Shown: positions 25,895 to 36,400 of the stretch, piece after piece
Numbering within the stretch: position 1 is the stretch's first letter
How the letters are laid out: each line of letters begins with the position of its first letter
Assembly (NCBI GenBank): GCA_900553395.1
Contig: USDJ01000002.1
Location: 62,001 to 126,000 of the forward strand
Direction: 5' to 3'
Length of the DNA stretch: 64,000 nt
Source of the DNA: an uncultured Mycoplasmatota bacterium
GTDB lineage: Bacteria; Bacillota_I; Bacilli_A; RF39; UBA660
Position numbers and translations under genes: made by a program
Notes under the pieces: model-generated
The model's database searches: none
The model's input: the letters and a program-made list of their open reading frames with translations, nothing else
Told to the model about the DNA's origin: nothing

Positions 25895-25926
25895 ATAAAA
25901 AGTGGCGATTATTTACCACTTTTTAT
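25895..25926 (-). terminator. Terminator after tig
   Basis: AAAAAGTGG pairs with CCACTTTTT around a ten-base loop. It overlaps the tig stop codon. Confidence 0.8.
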
Positions 25927-27171
25927 TGTATCAAATGCTTTTCTAACTTCTAGATCATATTTAATATAATCTATATTTTCTCCATATTGTTTCTTTACTT
26001 CTTCTCTAGTCATATTATATTTTTTAGCTATTTCGTCTATTTCAGCATCTACTTCATCTGAACTAACTTCTATTTTTTCTTGTTTAATTATTTCTTCTAT
26101 AATTAATCTATATTTAACTCTCTTTAAAGCCTCTTCTTTATATTGCTCTTTTAATGCTTCCTTATTTGAATTTGTGAATTGATAAAATTGCTCTAGAGAA
26201 ATACCTTGCATTTTAATATGTTCTCCAAATTGTTCAACCATTCTCTCAGCTTCATCATTAACCATAGTTTCTGGAACATCTATTTCTGTAGATTTTGAAA
26301 TTTCTTCTAATAAGTCATCTATATACTTATCTTCTGCCTTAGTTGTTTTACTAGCAGTAATATTCTCTTTAACTTGATTTTCTAGAGCTTCTTTAGAATC
26401 AATACCTTCCATTCCTAGATCTTCAAAGAATTCTTTATCTAATTCTGGAACTTTAACTGCTTTAACCTCGTTTACTTTAACCTTAAAAACTACTGGTTGT
26501 CCTTTTAATTCCTCTGAATGATAATCTTCTGGGAATGTAACATTAATATCTTTGCTTTCTCCGGCTTTCATACCAATTAGTTGCTCTTCAAATCCTGGTA
26601 TAAATGTATTTGATCCTATTTCTAAAGAATAGTTTTCTCCTTTTCCGCCTTCAAATGCAACTCCATCTTTAAATCCTTCAAAATCTATTACAGCTACGTC
26701 TCCATTTTCAACAGCACCATCTTTTACAACATTTTCTTTATAATGCTCTCTCATATGGTTAATAGCCTCTTCGATTTCTTCTTTTGTAACTTCTATTTTG
26801 TCTTTTTTAACTTTTAAGCCTTTATATTTACCTAATTTAACTTCTGGTTTTAAAGTTATAGTAAATACATATTCTATATATTTTTCATCTATTGATCTTA
26901 TATCTAAAATTGGTTGAGCAGCAATCTCAAGATCTTTATTTTCTTCTAACATCTTATTATATGCAGCTTCTACACAATAATTTGAAGCATCCATAAATAA
27001 TGATTCTACTCCATAATGTTTTAAATAAATATCCTTAGGTGCTTTACCTGGTCTAAATCCTGCTATTTTAGCTTTAGCATTTGCTTTTTTAAAAGCTTTA
27101 TCTAATGCATCAGACCATTCTTTACCTTCTATTTTTATTACTATTTCTTTTAAATTTTTGTTTTTTTCCAT
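25909..27171 (-). CDS. tig: Trigger factor (ribosome-associated chaperone, peptidyl-prolyl isomerase)
   Basis: 420 residues. The ribosome-binding signature is FRPGKAPKDIYLKHYG. The FKBP-type domain (VENGDVAVIDFEGFKDGVAFEGG) occupies about 150-240, and the C-terminal chaperone arms follow. It folds nascent chains at the tunnel exit. ATG at 27171 follows GGAGG. A TTG four codons earlier is rejected. Confidence 0.95.
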   Translation of the reverse strand: MEKNKNLKEIVIKIEGKEWSDALDKAFKKANAKAKIAGFRPGKAPKDIYLKHYGVESLFMDASNYCVEAAYNKMLEENKDLEIAAQPILDIRSIDEKYIEYVFTITLKPEVKLGKYKGLKVKKDKIEVTKEEIEEAINHMREHYKENVVKDGAVENGDVAVIDFEGFKDGVAFEGGKGENYSLEIGSNTFIPGFEEQLIGMKAGESKDINVTFPEDYHSEELKGQPVVFKVKVNEVKAVKVPELDKEFFEDLGMEGIDSKEALENQVKENITASKTTKAEDKYIDDLLEEISKSTEIDVPETMVNDEAERMVEQFGEHIKMQGISLEQFYQFTNSNKEALKEQYKEEALKRVKYRLIIEEIIKQEKIEVSSDEVDAEIDEIAKKYNMTREEVKKQYGENIDYIKYDLEVRKAFDTIKSGK

Positions 27172-27192
27172 AATTACCTCCAATACCTATAT

Positions 27193-27221
27193 AGTATATA
27201 ATAAATCTTTTAATTTAGCAA
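27193..27221 (-). promoter_or_regulatory. Promoter of tig
   Basis: TTGCTA, 17-base spacer, TATACT. Confidence 0.65.
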
Positions 27222-27312
27222 GAAATATTAGTTGTTTTTTACCTTTTGATTCTTGAAACATCTCTAGTACCATATTTAAACAAATTACTACTAAAATGTT
27301 TTGAATAATATT

Positions 27313-27948
27313 CTAGTAATTTTTTTTCAAATTTATTAATGCTTCCTCATAATCTTGACTAGTAATATAATTTCCAACAACACATATATCTGCTTTAGTG
27401 CATTGCTTGATTGTTACATCATTTATTCCGCCATCTACTTCTATTAAATAATTATATCTTTTACTTTCTCTTAAATTATATAATTGATCTATTTTTTTTA
27501 CACTATCTTCTATAAAAGCTTGACCTCCTCGTCCTGGCTCTACACTCATAACAAGCACAACATCAACAAAATCTAAATATTTAACTATTTCGCTTACGTC
27601 AGTAGAAGGCTTAATTGAAAGTCCTACTTTTATACCTTTTTCATGAATATAGTTAATTACACTTCCAACTTCACTTACTGCTTCATAATGGAATGTAATA
27701 AAATCTGGATTTAATTTAGAAAACTCATCAATATATTTTTTTACATCACTTACCATCAAATGAACATCTCTTTTGACAGTTGTATATTTTATGATTTCAT
27801 AAAATTCATCAACTGAATAAGTTTTATTTTCAACAAATACCCCATCCATAACATCTAGATGAATATAATCTATATCTAAATTACAAAGTTTTGTTGTCTC
27901 CTCACATTTTGGTTCTTTAATATTTAATATAGATGCAGCTAATTTCAT
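27313..27948 (-). CDS. rpe: Ribulose-phosphate 3-epimerase
   Basis: 211 residues, TIM barrel. Signatures are HLDVMDGVFVENKTYS, VLVMSVEPGRGGQAFI and IEVDGGINDVT. It interconverts ribulose-5-P and xylulose-5-P in the pentose phosphate pathway. It overlaps rsgA by four bases as the last gene of the rlmN-prpC-prkC-rsgA-rpe cluster. Usual length is about 215-220, so it is slightly short. Confidence 0.94.
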   Translation of the reverse strand: MKLAASILNIKEPKCEETTKLCNLDIDYIHLDVMDGVFVENKTYSVDEFYEIIKYTTVKRDVHLMVSDVKKYIDEFSKLNPDFITFHYEAVSEVGSVINYIHEKGIKVGLSIKPSTDVSEIVKYLDFVDVVLVMSVEPGRGGQAFIEDSVKKIDQLYNLRESKRYNYLIEVDGGINDVTIKQCTKADICVVGNYITSQDYEEALINLKKNY

Positions 27949-28781
27949 AATTCACCTTTCCCTATAAACTTTAAGTAGTTTTTATATCTACTTTCAAGTA
28001 TCTTACCACTAGTAACCATTTTCTTTATTCCACAATTTACTTCATTTAAATGCATACAATCTCTATATTCACAATCAGATTTAAATTGATTAAATTCCCT
28101 AAAATTATCTCTTATATCTTGTGCACTCATTCCCTTAAAATCAATTGAAGAAAATCCAGGAGTATCTGCAATTAGTCCACCTAATACTTCAATTAGTTCT
28201 GTATGCCTTGTTGTATGTCTACCTCTCCCAAGCGCAACGGATACTTCACCTATTTTTAAATTTAAACTACTATCAAGGATATTTAATAGTGAACTTTTAC
28301 CAGCACCACTCTGCCCTGCAAATACGGTTACCTTGTCCTTAAATATTTCTCTTAAAGACTCATCTGTATTATTATATACATCAAATCCTATAGATTTATA
28401 ATATTCTTCTATTTTAAATATTTCTTTTTTATCTTCTTCATCTAATAAATCGAGCTTAGTAAAGCATATAATAGGCTTTATATTATTATATTCTATTATA
28501 TTTAAAAGCTTATCTAATAGATTTGAAGAAAAGTCTGGTATCTTTACACTTGTAACTATAACAACTTGATCTACGTTAGCTACGCTTGGCCTTGTTAATT
28601 CATTTTTTCTATCTAGTATATCTAAAATATATTTATTTTCTATATCTATATTTACATTATCGCCAACAAGTGGAGTTATATCTAGCTTTCTAAATTTTCC
28701 TCTTGGTTTACAAATATAAGTTAAATTGTCAACCTTAACAGTATAGTCATTACTTATCTGTTTTATTATTTTTCCAATCAT
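27945..28781 (-). CDS. rsgA: Small ribosomal subunit biogenesis GTPase RsgA
   Basis: 278 residues. Circularly permuted GTPase: G4 (CFTKLDLL) precedes G1 (GQSGAGKSSLLN) and G3 (ADTPGF). An N-terminal OB fold and a C-terminal zinc motif (CEYRDCMHLNEVNCGI) complete the family. It checks late 30S maturation. It lies one base after the kinase gene. Confidence 0.96.
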   Translation of the reverse strand: MIGKIIKQISNDYTVKVDNLTYICKPRGKFRKLDITPLVGDNVNIDIENKYILDILDRKNELTRPSVANVDQVVIVTSVKIPDFSSNLLDKLLNIIEYNNIKPIICFTKLDLLDEEDKKEIFKIEEYYKSIGFDVYNNTDESLREIFKDKVTVFAGQSGAGKSSLLNILDSSLNLKIGEVSVALGRGRHTTRHTELIEVLGGLIADTPGFSSIDFKGMSAQDIRDNFREFNQFKSDCEYRDCMHLNEVNCGIKKMVTSGKILESRYKNYLKFIGKGEL

Positions 28782-28782
28782 T

Positions 28783-30525
28783 CTAGCCCTCAGTCTTTGT
28801 AGTATTTTTATTTAAATCTGCAGTTGAATCACTATTCTTTGAGTTAGTGGCTACAGTAATTGTGATACTAGAACCAATCTTTACCTCATCGCCTGCAGAT
28901 CTAGATTGAAGTATTATTGCCCCTTCTTTGTAATTGTTATCTTCTTCCATTTTAAATATACAATTGATTTTATTATCATCACAGAATTGTTGAACTAAAT
29001 CCTTAGTATAAGATCCATCAGTAAAATCGGGATAAACAGTTATTAAAGTTGCATAAGTAAGTTCTATAACTCCATTATTTTTTTGAAGTCTTTTACCCTC
29101 TTCAACGCTTTGTGATACTATCGTATTTTCGTCTATCTTATCATCTTTTGTAACCTTAGATGGAGTTAAAACTACTCTAATACCTTCAGATTCTAATTCT
29201 GCTTTTACTACATCAAGCTTTTTTCCAACATAATTTTCAACTAAAATTGTATCTTCAAATGAAGTTACCTTTAAATTAACAGTATTTCCTTCTTTTACTT
29301 TAGTTGATTCTCTTGGAGTTACAGAGATAACTACATCTTCATCATAATCTTCATCATAAACATATTTTACTGAACAAATCAATTTTTTAGCCTCGATTTT
29401 TTTACAAGCGTCACGTTCAGATAATCCGACTAAATCGCTAGGAACCTTTACTTCTTTATTTGTATCAGTACTATAAATTAAGATAAATATAAGTCCAATT
29501 AAAGTTATACTTACACAAGCAATTGCTGCTATTTTTAAAGCAATATTAATTTTCTTATCTTCCTTTTCTTCTTCTAAAGATTCATCTGAAACATTCAAAT
29601 CTTTATTTTTAGATTCTCTAAGTTCTAATTTACTTATATTTTTAGATTCTTCTAAATTATGTTCAGAATATTTATAAACGATTCTTTCTTCGTGCGCTCT
29701 TTCCTCAGATAGGCAAGTTTTTAAATCATTATACATTTCAGTTACTGAATCATACCTATTCTTTGGATTTTTAGCACATGCCTTTAAGATAATATTTTCA
29801 ACACTCATAGGTATTGATGGATTAATATCTACAACACTAGGAATTGGATCTCTCATATGTTTAATAGCTATTTCAACCGCATTATCTCCTTTGAATGGAA
29901 CTTTACCAGTCAATAATTCAAACATCAATATACCTAATGAATAAATATCACTTTTAATTGTAGATCCATTACCACTAGCCTGTTCTGGTGGTAAGTAATG
30001 AACAGAGCCCATTACTGAATTTGTCTGAGTAAGCTCGTTACTATTTAAAGCCATAGCTATTCCAAAATCTGTTATTTTCACTCTTCCATCTTCTAAGATC
30101 ATTACATTTTGAGGCTTTATATCTCTATGAATTATATAACTATCGTGTGCACATGCAATACCACTAGTTAATTGCAACATAATATCTATTGCCTCAGTTA
30201 AGTTAAGTGCACCACGCTTTTTTATAAGATTTTTTAAGGTTTTACCATTTACGTATTCCATTACTATGAAGTATTTACCGTTATCTTCTCCTACATCATA
30301 CATTTCAACAATATTAGGATGTCTTAACGAACTAGCAGAATTAGCTTCTCTTTGAAATCTTCTTACAAATTTTTCATCATCAGCCAAATCTCCTCTTAAG
30401 ACTTTAACGGCTACTTCTCTTTCTAGAATAGTATCCCAAGCTAAATAAACATTAGCCATTCCACCTTCGCCTATAGATTTAATAATCTTATAACGATTAT
30501 CAATTAATTCCCCTTTATTAATCAT
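28783..30525 (-). CDS. prkC: Serine/threonine protein kinase with PASTA domains (PrkC type)
   Basis: 580 residues. Hanks-type kinase: GEGGMANVYLAWD, VAVKVLRG, catalytic loop IIHRDIKPQNVMI and DFG in KITDFGIAM. One membrane span (about 335-360) is followed by three PASTA repeats outside (VPSDLVGLSERDACKKIE; VENYVGKKLDVVKAELE; VYPDFTDGSYTKDLVQQF) that bind muropeptides or lipid II in relatives. ATG at 30525 follows GGGAGG. It overlaps the cognate phosphatase by four bases. Confidence 0.96.
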   Translation of the reverse strand: MINKGELIDNRYKIIKSIGEGGMANVYLAWDTILEREVAVKVLRGDLADDEKFVRRFQREANSASSLRHPNIVEMYDVGEDNGKYFIVMEYVNGKTLKNLIKKRGALNLTEAIDIMLQLTSGIACAHDSYIIHRDIKPQNVMILEDGRVKITDFGIAMALNSNELTQTNSVMGSVHYLPPEQASGNGSTIKSDIYSLGILMFELLTGKVPFKGDNAVEIAIKHMRDPIPSVVDINPSIPMSVENIILKACAKNPKNRYDSVTEMYNDLKTCLSEERAHEERIVYKYSEHNLEESKNISKLELRESKNKDLNVSDESLEEEKEDKKINIALKIAAIACVSITLIGLIFILIYSTDTNKEVKVPSDLVGLSERDACKKIEAKKLICSVKYVYDEDYDEDVVISVTPRESTKVKEGNTVNLKVTSFEDTILVENYVGKKLDVVKAELESEGIRVVLTPSKVTKDDKIDENTIVSQSVEEGKRLQKNNGVIELTYATLITVYPDFTDGSYTKDLVQQFCDDNKINCIFKMEEDNNYKEGAIILQSRSAGDEVKIGSSITITVATNSKNSDSTADLNKNTTKTEG

Positions 30526-31256
30526 AAATCCTCCCTCATCAAGCAAGCTATTGATATATTATCATTTCCGCCACGATTATTAGCCTTAAATACAAGTTTT
30601 TCTAATTTGTCTTTTAATGATAATTTTTCACTTAAAACCCTCGATATTTGATTATCATCTAACATATTTGTAAGTCCATCACTACATAGAAAAATTCCAT
30701 CTACATTAATATCAACGTTAAATATATCCATCTCTACGTTAGTGCTGCTACCTAATGCTTTCATTAGTACATTCTTTTTAGGATGATTCTTAGCTTCCTC
30801 TAAAGTTAGTTCACCACTTTTTACAAGTAAATTAACTAAAGTATGATCAATAGTTATTTTTTGTATTTTGCCGTTTTTATAAATATACCCAGATGAATCT
30901 CCTATATTTCCTATAAGTAAAAATGAAGGTGTCAAAATAGAAAGAACTATAGTAGTTCCCATTCCCTGACTTTCTGGATGCTCTGAAACATATTTAAATA
31001 TAGCAACATTTGCTTCACTTACAGTGCTTTGAATCCAGTTTATAGCATCTTCTTTATTACCTACACTACTAATACTTTTAAATCTATCACATATTAGTTT
31101 AAGAGCCAAATGTGAAGCTATTTCACCATCTTTATGTCCACCCATACCATCAGCTACTATGAGTAGTTTCTCATTCATACCATTTTCGCAAATACAAACA
31201 CTGTCTTCATTTCTTTCTCTAACTTTACCAGGGTCTGTTATATAGTAATATTCCAT
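30522..31256 (-). CDS. prpC: PP2C-family serine/threonine phosphatase (PrpC/Stp)
   Basis: 244 residues. PPM motifs are DPGKVRERNEDS, VADGMGGHKDGE, IGDSSGYIY, LCSDGLTNML and GGNDNISIACL. It reverses phosphorylation by the adjacent PASTA kinase. ATG at 31256 follows AAGGAGG, which lies in the last codons of rlmN. An upstream reading inside rlmN is rejected. Confidence 0.96.
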   Translation of the reverse strand: MEYYYITDPGKVRERNEDSVCICENGMNEKLLIVADGMGGHKDGEIASHLALKLICDRFKSISSVGNKEDAINWIQSTVSEANVAIFKYVSEHPESQGMGTTIVLSILTPSFLLIGNIGDSSGYIYKNGKIQKITIDHTLVNLLVKSGELTLEEAKNHPKKNVLMKALGSSTNVEMDIFNVDINVDGIFLCSDGLTNMLDDNQISRVLSEKLSLKDKLEKLVFKANNRGGNDNISIACLMREDL

Positions 31257-31257
31257 T

Positions 31258-32280
31258 TTATTCCTCCTTATAATGTGAACGCAATTGTCCACAAGCAGCA
31301 TTAACTTTACTACCAAATTCTCTTCTTATAGTAACACCAATATTATTTTTCTTAAGTGTATCATAAAATTTTATAATTGAATCTTTACTACTTTTTTTAT
31401 ACTCTATATGAGTTGTTTCATTGTATGGTATCAAATTAACATAGCAATTTAATCCTTTAAGAAGATTGCTTAGTTCATTTGCACACTCAAAAGAATCATT
31501 AACGCCATCTAGCATAATGTATTCAAATGTAACTCTCCTATTAGTTTTTGAAATATAATATTTAACTGCAGATATAATATCTTCTATTTTATAAGCTTTA
31601 TTAATATTCATAATTGAATCCCTAATTAAATTATTAGGTGCATGAAGACTAATCGCTAAATTAACTTGCTTTCCACACAAAGCAAATTCTCTTATTTTAG
31701 GCACTATTCCACAAGTTGATACCGTTATGTGTCTACTTCCTATGTCTAAACCTTTTCCACAATTTACAATATTAATAAACTTTATTACATTTTCAAAATT
31801 ATCAAACGGTTCACCAATACCCATTAAAACAATATGAGATATCTTTGATTTTATATCATCTTCTACCATAAGTATTTGTTCAATCATCTCGTGTACTTCA
31901 AGATTCCTAACTTTTTTAAGTCTACCACTTTCACAGAATTTGCATCCCATATTGCATCCTACCTGAGTTGAAATACAAATACTAGTTCCATAATCATGAT
32001 ACATTAATACTGCTTCAATCAGTTCTGAATCATTAAGCCTAAATAAATATTTATTAACATCAACGTCTTTTCTTTTATCTACTAGTTCTAAATCTTCAAA
32101 ATAGAAATCTTGTTTTAAATCACTTATTGTTTTTTTAGATACATTAGTAATAAGATCAAAATCTTTTACCCTCTTTTTATACACCCAATCAAATATTTGT
32201 GATGCTTTAAATTTTTTTTCGTTTTTATCAGTAAAATATTTTTCTAATTCTTCTAAAGTTATTCCATATATACTTTTCAT
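31258..32280 (-). CDS. rlmN: Dual-specificity 23S rRNA/tRNA methyltransferase RlmN
   Basis: 340 residues, radical SAM. The cluster motif is CNMGCKFCESG (C-x3-C-x2-C), and the catalytic C-terminal Cys is in GSKVNAACGQL. It makes 2-methyladenosine at 23S A2503 and in some tRNAs. First gene of the rlmN-prpC-prkC-rsgA-rpe operon. An extended -10 (TGATATAAT) lies about 20 bases upstream. Confidence 0.95.
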   Translation of the reverse strand: MKSIYGITLEELEKYFTDKNEKKFKASQIFDWVYKKRVKDFDLITNVSKKTISDLKQDFYFEDLELVDKRKDVDVNKYLFRLNDSELIEAVLMYHDYGTSICISTQVGCNMGCKFCESGRLKKVRNLEVHEMIEQILMVEDDIKSKISHIVLMGIGEPFDNFENVIKFINIVNCGKGLDIGSRHITVSTCGIVPKIREFALCGKQVNLAISLHAPNNLIRDSIMNINKAYKIEDIISAVKYYISKTNRRVTFEYIMLDGVNDSFECANELSNLLKGLNCYVNLIPYNETTHIEYKKSSKDSIIKFYDTLKKNNIGVTIRREFGSKVNAACGQLRSHYKEE

Positions 32281-32340
32281 AATTACACCTATAAAGATTA
32301 TATCAAAATTTAAATAAAATTAATAGTTATTTAATTGTTT

Positions 32341-33423
32341 TTACTTTTTAAATTCTCCAGAATCAGTAATATTTTTACTACTTAATAATATTGATAAATA
32401 ATTATCTATAAGTTCTGAATCTATTGTTGGTATATTTACACCTGATTCACTTAATTTACTTCTCATGAAATTTATAATAAAACCTGGACTAACGTGTTCT
32501 ACGAGGCAGCCTCTAGCATTATTATGATCCGTAAAAAACTTAGCATCACCATGTTTTAAATAATTAAATATAGCTATTTTTGTATTTTCTGGATTAACCA
32601 TACTAGTCTCAATAACTGCCTGCTCAAAATAAAATCTAGGGTCTTCTATTCTTTTTCTATCACTTGAATATTTATCAGTTAATTTAATCCTAGCATGCAT
32701 AATAAAATCTTCAAATTTAAAGTCTTTAGAAGTTGAACTAGCAATAAGTAAACAAAGATCCTTTAAATCTCCTTCTTCAAGCGATACGGCATAATCTAAT
32801 ACAAATTTATTAAATTCACTTAATGATACTAAGTCAAGTTTATTATCTTTTTTTAATGAATTAATAAATTTTTGTATTAACATAGACAAAGTAGAATTAA
32901 AAGAATAATTATTATCTATAGCAAATCCTATACCATTAAAATTTGGAACAAATGGATTAGGCTTTATAAGACCCGAATTAAAATTAGGACTTCCAAATAT
33001 ATAATCACAAACTTTAAAAGCATCTTCTAAATTATTTACTCTAAGACATACGTTATCATTTCTTAAATATCTTGAGACTTTAAGTTGATAAGAAACATTA
33101 TTTAAATCTAAGAAATTTAACAGTTCATTTACACAATTATAAATAAAATTAAAGTCAATTGGTATATAAAGTTTTATTTCATTGCCACTTATTTTACCAT
33201 TATCAAATCCAATAAAATTAGGATTATTTGAATCAAAAAATGAATTACTACGGGACTTACTCCACAAATCAAATAGAGTGCTGATATCGCCAAATTTATA
33301 TATACCCATAGTAACTAATTTGGGGTATACAAACTTTTCTCTTGATAATTCCAAATCAGGACTTTGGATTGCAGCAAACTTCATATCCTGTAAAAAATTC
33401 TCCATGCTTTCATATCTATCCAT
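32341..33423 (-). CDS. Protein of unknown function, 360 residues
   Basis: No family recognised. The protein is soluble, without signal or membrane segments. The middle has alternating strand/helix character (NEIKLYIPIDFNFIYNCVNE; SYQLKVSRYLRNDNVCLRV; DAFKVCDYIFGSP) followed by FNGIGFAIDNNYSFNSTLS. That order faintly recalls HopA1-like effector domains, but this is not enough for a call. The second half is helical. It has its own near-consensus promoter and is not an obvious operon member, being placed between nifJ (with terminator) and rlmN. Confidence 0.75.
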   Translation of the reverse strand: MDRYESMENFLQDMKFAAIQSPDLELSREKFVYPKLVTMGIYKFGDISTLFDLWSKSRSNSFFDSNNPNFIGFDNGKISGNEIKLYIPIDFNFIYNCVNELLNFLDLNNVSYQLKVSRYLRNDNVCLRVNNLEDAFKVCDYIFGSPNFNSGLIKPNPFVPNFNGIGFAIDNNYSFNSTLSMLIQKFINSLKKDNKLDLVSLSEFNKFVLDYAVSLEEGDLKDLCLLIASSTSKDFKFEDFIMHARIKLTDKYSSDRKRIEDPRFYFEQAVIETSMVNPENTKIAIFNYLKHGDAKFFTDHNNARGCLVEHVSPGFIINFMRSKLSESGVNIPTIDSELIDNYLSILLSSKNITDSGEFKK

Positions 33424-33440
33424 ATTTTTACCTCAGAATA

Positions 33441-33469
33441 ATTATATCAACTAAAGCAATTTTATTCAA
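33441..33469 (-). promoter_or_regulatory. Promoter of the 360-residue unknown gene
   Basis: TTGAAT, 17-base spacer, TATAAT with an extended TGA. It follows the nifJ terminator directly. Confidence 0.85.
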
Positions 33470-33472
33470 TAG

Positions 33473-33495
33473 AAAAGACTAACTAAGTTAGTCCT
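33473..33495 (-). terminator. Terminator after nifJ
   Basis: GACTAAC pairs with GTTAGTC around a three-base loop, then TTTTC. It overlaps the nifJ stop. Confidence 0.7.
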
Positions 33496-36400
33496 CTAAA
33501 GCTTTATAATACTCATATCTTTCTTTAGCATTTTCTTTATTTTCTTTAAGTAATTCCCTAGCATTTTCTTTATTTACTTTAGGTAACATAGAATATCTAG
33601 TTTGACTATCTAAAAATTCATCATATAAATCAAAATCTACATTTTTACTATCAAGTTTAAATCCATCTTTAGGACTTCTTCTAAACGTTAGAAAATATCC
33701 ACATTTAGTGGCAAGTTTTTCAATGTTTATAGAGTTTCCCATACCACCTTTAATTCCGTGTGAAATACAAGGTGAGTAAGCTATTACTATGCTAGGTCCA
33801 TTATGTAGACTTGCCTCTTTTAATGCATTTATCACTTGCATCATATTAGATCCAAGTGAAACTTGGGCAACATATACATTTTTATAGCTCATAGCTATTC
33901 TTGCTAAATCTTTTTTAGCAGTAGTTTTTCCACTAGTAGCAAAAGAAGCTATTGAACCTATATCACTACTCTTACTTGCTTGACCTCCAGTATTAGAATA
34001 AACTTGGGTATCAAGTACTAATATATTTATGTTTTGATTACTTGCTAAAATATGATCTATTCCAGAAAATCCTATATCATAAGCCCATCCATCTCCACCT
34101 ACTACCCAGTATGTTCTAGATGGAATAAAGTCTTTTAAATCCTTTAATTCTTCTGGAATATTGTCATCTAAATTGTCATATACCTTTTTAGTTATCTCAT
34201 AATCATCATAATTATCTAACCATTGCTTAAATAATAGAGAATTTGAATTATCCATATTTTGCTCCATTATATTTTTTATTTTTAATCTAATAAAATTATT
34301 AGCATTTAACATACCAAATCCATATTCAGCATTATCTTCAAACAATGAGCTTGCCCAAGGAATACTATAAGGGGTTGAAGGAGCACTACCACCATATATA
34401 GAAGAACATCCTGTAGCGTTTGATATAAGAATATTATCTTTAAAAAGTTGAGTAAGAAGCTTAATATATGGAGTTTCTCCACATCCAGCACAAGCACCAC
34501 AATATTTAAATCCTGGACTAATAAATTGGCTTCCTTTTATAGAAAATTTATCAGTTAATTTTTTATCTTTGATATTTCTTTCCAAATACTCAAATATATT
34601 ATTTTCTTCTTCTCTCAATTCTTTGCTTAGTGATTTAAAAGTTAAAGCCTTTTCACCTTTTAATCCAGGACAAGTATTTATGCAAAGTCCACAACCAGTA
34701 CAATTATTAACAGATATACCAATAGTAAAATAATAGTCTTTATCTGCAATAGATTTTTTACATCTATTTTGAATAATACTTGGTGCATTATTATATTCAT
34801 CTTCACTAAGTAAAAATGGTCTTATAACAGAATGTGGACATACCATAGAACAGAAATTACAACTTATACAATTAGAATTTATATAAAACGGAACTATATC
34901 GCTTATAGAATTGCTCTCTAAAATTGATGGTTTAAATACTCCACTTGGCATTTGTAAAAAGCTTGAAGTAGGTATATTATTTCCTTCTCTTTTAAACATT
35001 GCTTCATATAAATCATATTTATTATCCTTAACTTCTTCTATAGATCTATAAATCTTCAACTCACGAATTAATTTTTCTGTCATATTAAGTGCTTCAATGT
35101 TAGCATTTACTATATCTTCTCCCTTTTTAGAGAATTTATCCTTTATATATTCAACTAATTTTTCATATGCTACTTTTGAATCTATAAGATTTGTTAAATA
35201 TAATATAGCATACTCCATAATCATACTAATCTTTCCTGAAAGTCCTACCCTATCAGCTATAAGTGACGCATTCACTACATATAACTTTACATTTTTTTCT
35301 AATAAGAGATTGGTAAGCTTTGCAGAAAAACTATCTACAAGTTCTCTATCAGATTTATTGGAGTTTATAATTAATATAGAATTTTCTGATATATTATTAA
35401 GAAGCTCAAATGAACTAAAATAACTATCCTTAGATACTACAACAATATCTGGATTCTCAACATAATAAGTAGATAAAATCTCTTTATCACTTATTCTTAA
35501 GTGTGAAACTGTTACTCCACCACTTTTCTTAGAATCATATTGAAAATAGCCTTGAACATAATTATTAGTATTATCTCCTATAAGTTTTATTATAGATTTT
35601 GATGCACTTACCATTCCATCTGAACCATAACCATATATTAGTATTTCTTTACTATTTTTTATTTTTAATTCTTTTATAGGTAAGCTTAGATTTGTAACAT
35701 CATCCGTTATACCTATAGTAAAGTTATTTACAGGATTATCTAGCATATCATATACAGCCTTTATCTGGCTTGGAGTAGTATTCTTGCTAGAAAGACCATA
35801 TCTCCCACCTACTATACTGATGTTTTTATCTTTAAGCGCTGATAAAACGTCTAAATAAAGTGGCTCTCCTGGTGCTCCAAACTCTTTAGTTCTATCAAGT
35901 ACAGCTATTTTAGTTGTGCTTAATGGAAGTACATCTAATAAATATTTAGCACTAAAAGGTCTATATAAATGAACCTCAACTAAACCTAGTTCAGAATCAA
36001 TATTATCTATAGTTTCTTTTATGGTACTACAAACAGATCCCATAGCAATTATTACTTTTTTAGCATTTTTACTTCCATAATAATTAAATGGTTTATAATT
36101 CATTCCTGTTATATGATTTATCTTTTCCATATAGTTATTTACTACATCTGGAACATTATCATAAAATTTATTTCTAACTTCAGTAGCCTGAAAATATACA
36201 TCATCATTTTGAGCAGTTCCTCTTGTGTTAGGTTTAAGTGGATTCAAAGCATTATTTCTAAACTTACTTAAAGATTCTTTATTTATTAAATCTTTAATAT
36301 CTGATTGTTCAAGAATCTTTATTTTATTTATCTCGTGACTTGTTCTAAATCCATCAAAAAAATGTAAAAAAGGTAAACTTAGATCAATCGCAGAAAGATG

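Noticed and set aside
31257..31316. Upstream extension of the PP2C phosphatase into rlmN
   Set aside because: The family N-terminus begins at the ATG at 31256, preceded by AAGGAGG. The extension overlaps conserved rlmN codons.
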